This document shows, piece after piece, positions 10,242 to 11,415 of a stretch of DNA of 11,415 bases. The position numbers and the translations under genes were made by a program. The DNA is from DATBVX01 sp035263105 (GTDB lineage Bacteria > Pseudomonadota > Gammaproteobacteria > Steroidobacterales > Steroidobacteraceae), in contig DATFRO010000059.1 in assembly GCA_035263105.1 (NCBI GenBank), forward strand, positions 1 to 11,415. The letters run 5' to 3'. Each line of letters opens with the position of its first letter. Within the stretch, counting starts at the first letter, position 1. The notes under the pieces are model-generated. The model saw nothing but the letters and a program-made list of their open reading frames with translations. It was not told where the DNA came from and ran no database searches.

Positions 10242-10245
10242 GGAG
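10242..10245 (+). promoter_or_regulatory. Ribosome binding site of tuf
   Basis: GGAG, 10 bases before the tuf ATG at 10256, in the 24-base fusA-tuf spacer. There is no sign of a terminator or promoter in that spacer. Confidence 0.65.
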
Positions 10246-10255
10246 AACGACTCTA

Positions 10256-11415
<1,160 letters not shown>

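Overview
The window is high-GC bacterial chromosome with the core transcription/translation cluster of a proteobacterium: rpoC, then the str operon rpsL-rpsG-fusA-tuf (tuf cut by the right edge). A gammaproteobacterium is most likely. The evidence is the rpoBC-to-str gene order, a 1405-residue RpoC whose landmark residues fall within two positions of E. coli numbering (including the long insertion in the trigger loop), and S12, EF-G and EF-Tu close to the E. coli proteins. An order such as Xanthomonadales, Nevskiales or Steroidobacterales is a guess from composition and the presence of a HiPIP; I cannot settle it from sequence alone.

Layout. 1-97: a leader with a strong hairpin, probably the rpoB-rpoC spacer. 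98-4315: rpoC, followed by two hairpins, the second a textbook intrinsic terminator (4348-4383). 4479-4799: a small Tat-exported high-potential iron-sulfur protein on the same strand with its own ribosome binding site. 4807-6931: a minus-strand pair, a PLP-dependent group II decarboxylase followed after 7 bases by an alpha/beta hydrolase; it converges on the HiPIP gene with only 7 bases between stop codons. 6932-7215: a 284-base divergent spacer with a near-consensus sigma-70 promoter (7083-7111) and a leader hairpin (7169-7194) before rpsL. 7216-11415: rpsL, rpsG, fusA and tuf in one direction with spacings of 11, 59 and 24 bases, evidently one operon.

How it fits together. RpoC is the beta' subunit of RNA polymerase. 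S12, S7, EF-G and EF-Tu serve decoding, translocation and aminoacyl-tRNA delivery, and all must be made in bulk, which fits the strong promoter. The three genes between rpoC and rpsL are unrelated accessory functions: one periplasmic electron carrier, and an amine- or amino-acid-metabolising pair whose substrate I cannot read from sequence.

I found no convincing new defence, mobile or RNA-guided system. The points most worth a second look are the distinct codon usage of tuf against fusA, the leader hairpin and alternative pairings ahead of rpsL, the very short rpsL-rpsG spacer that leaves no room for an E. coli-type S7 operator, the decarboxylase-hydrolase cassette between two core operons, and the rpoC leader hairpin.
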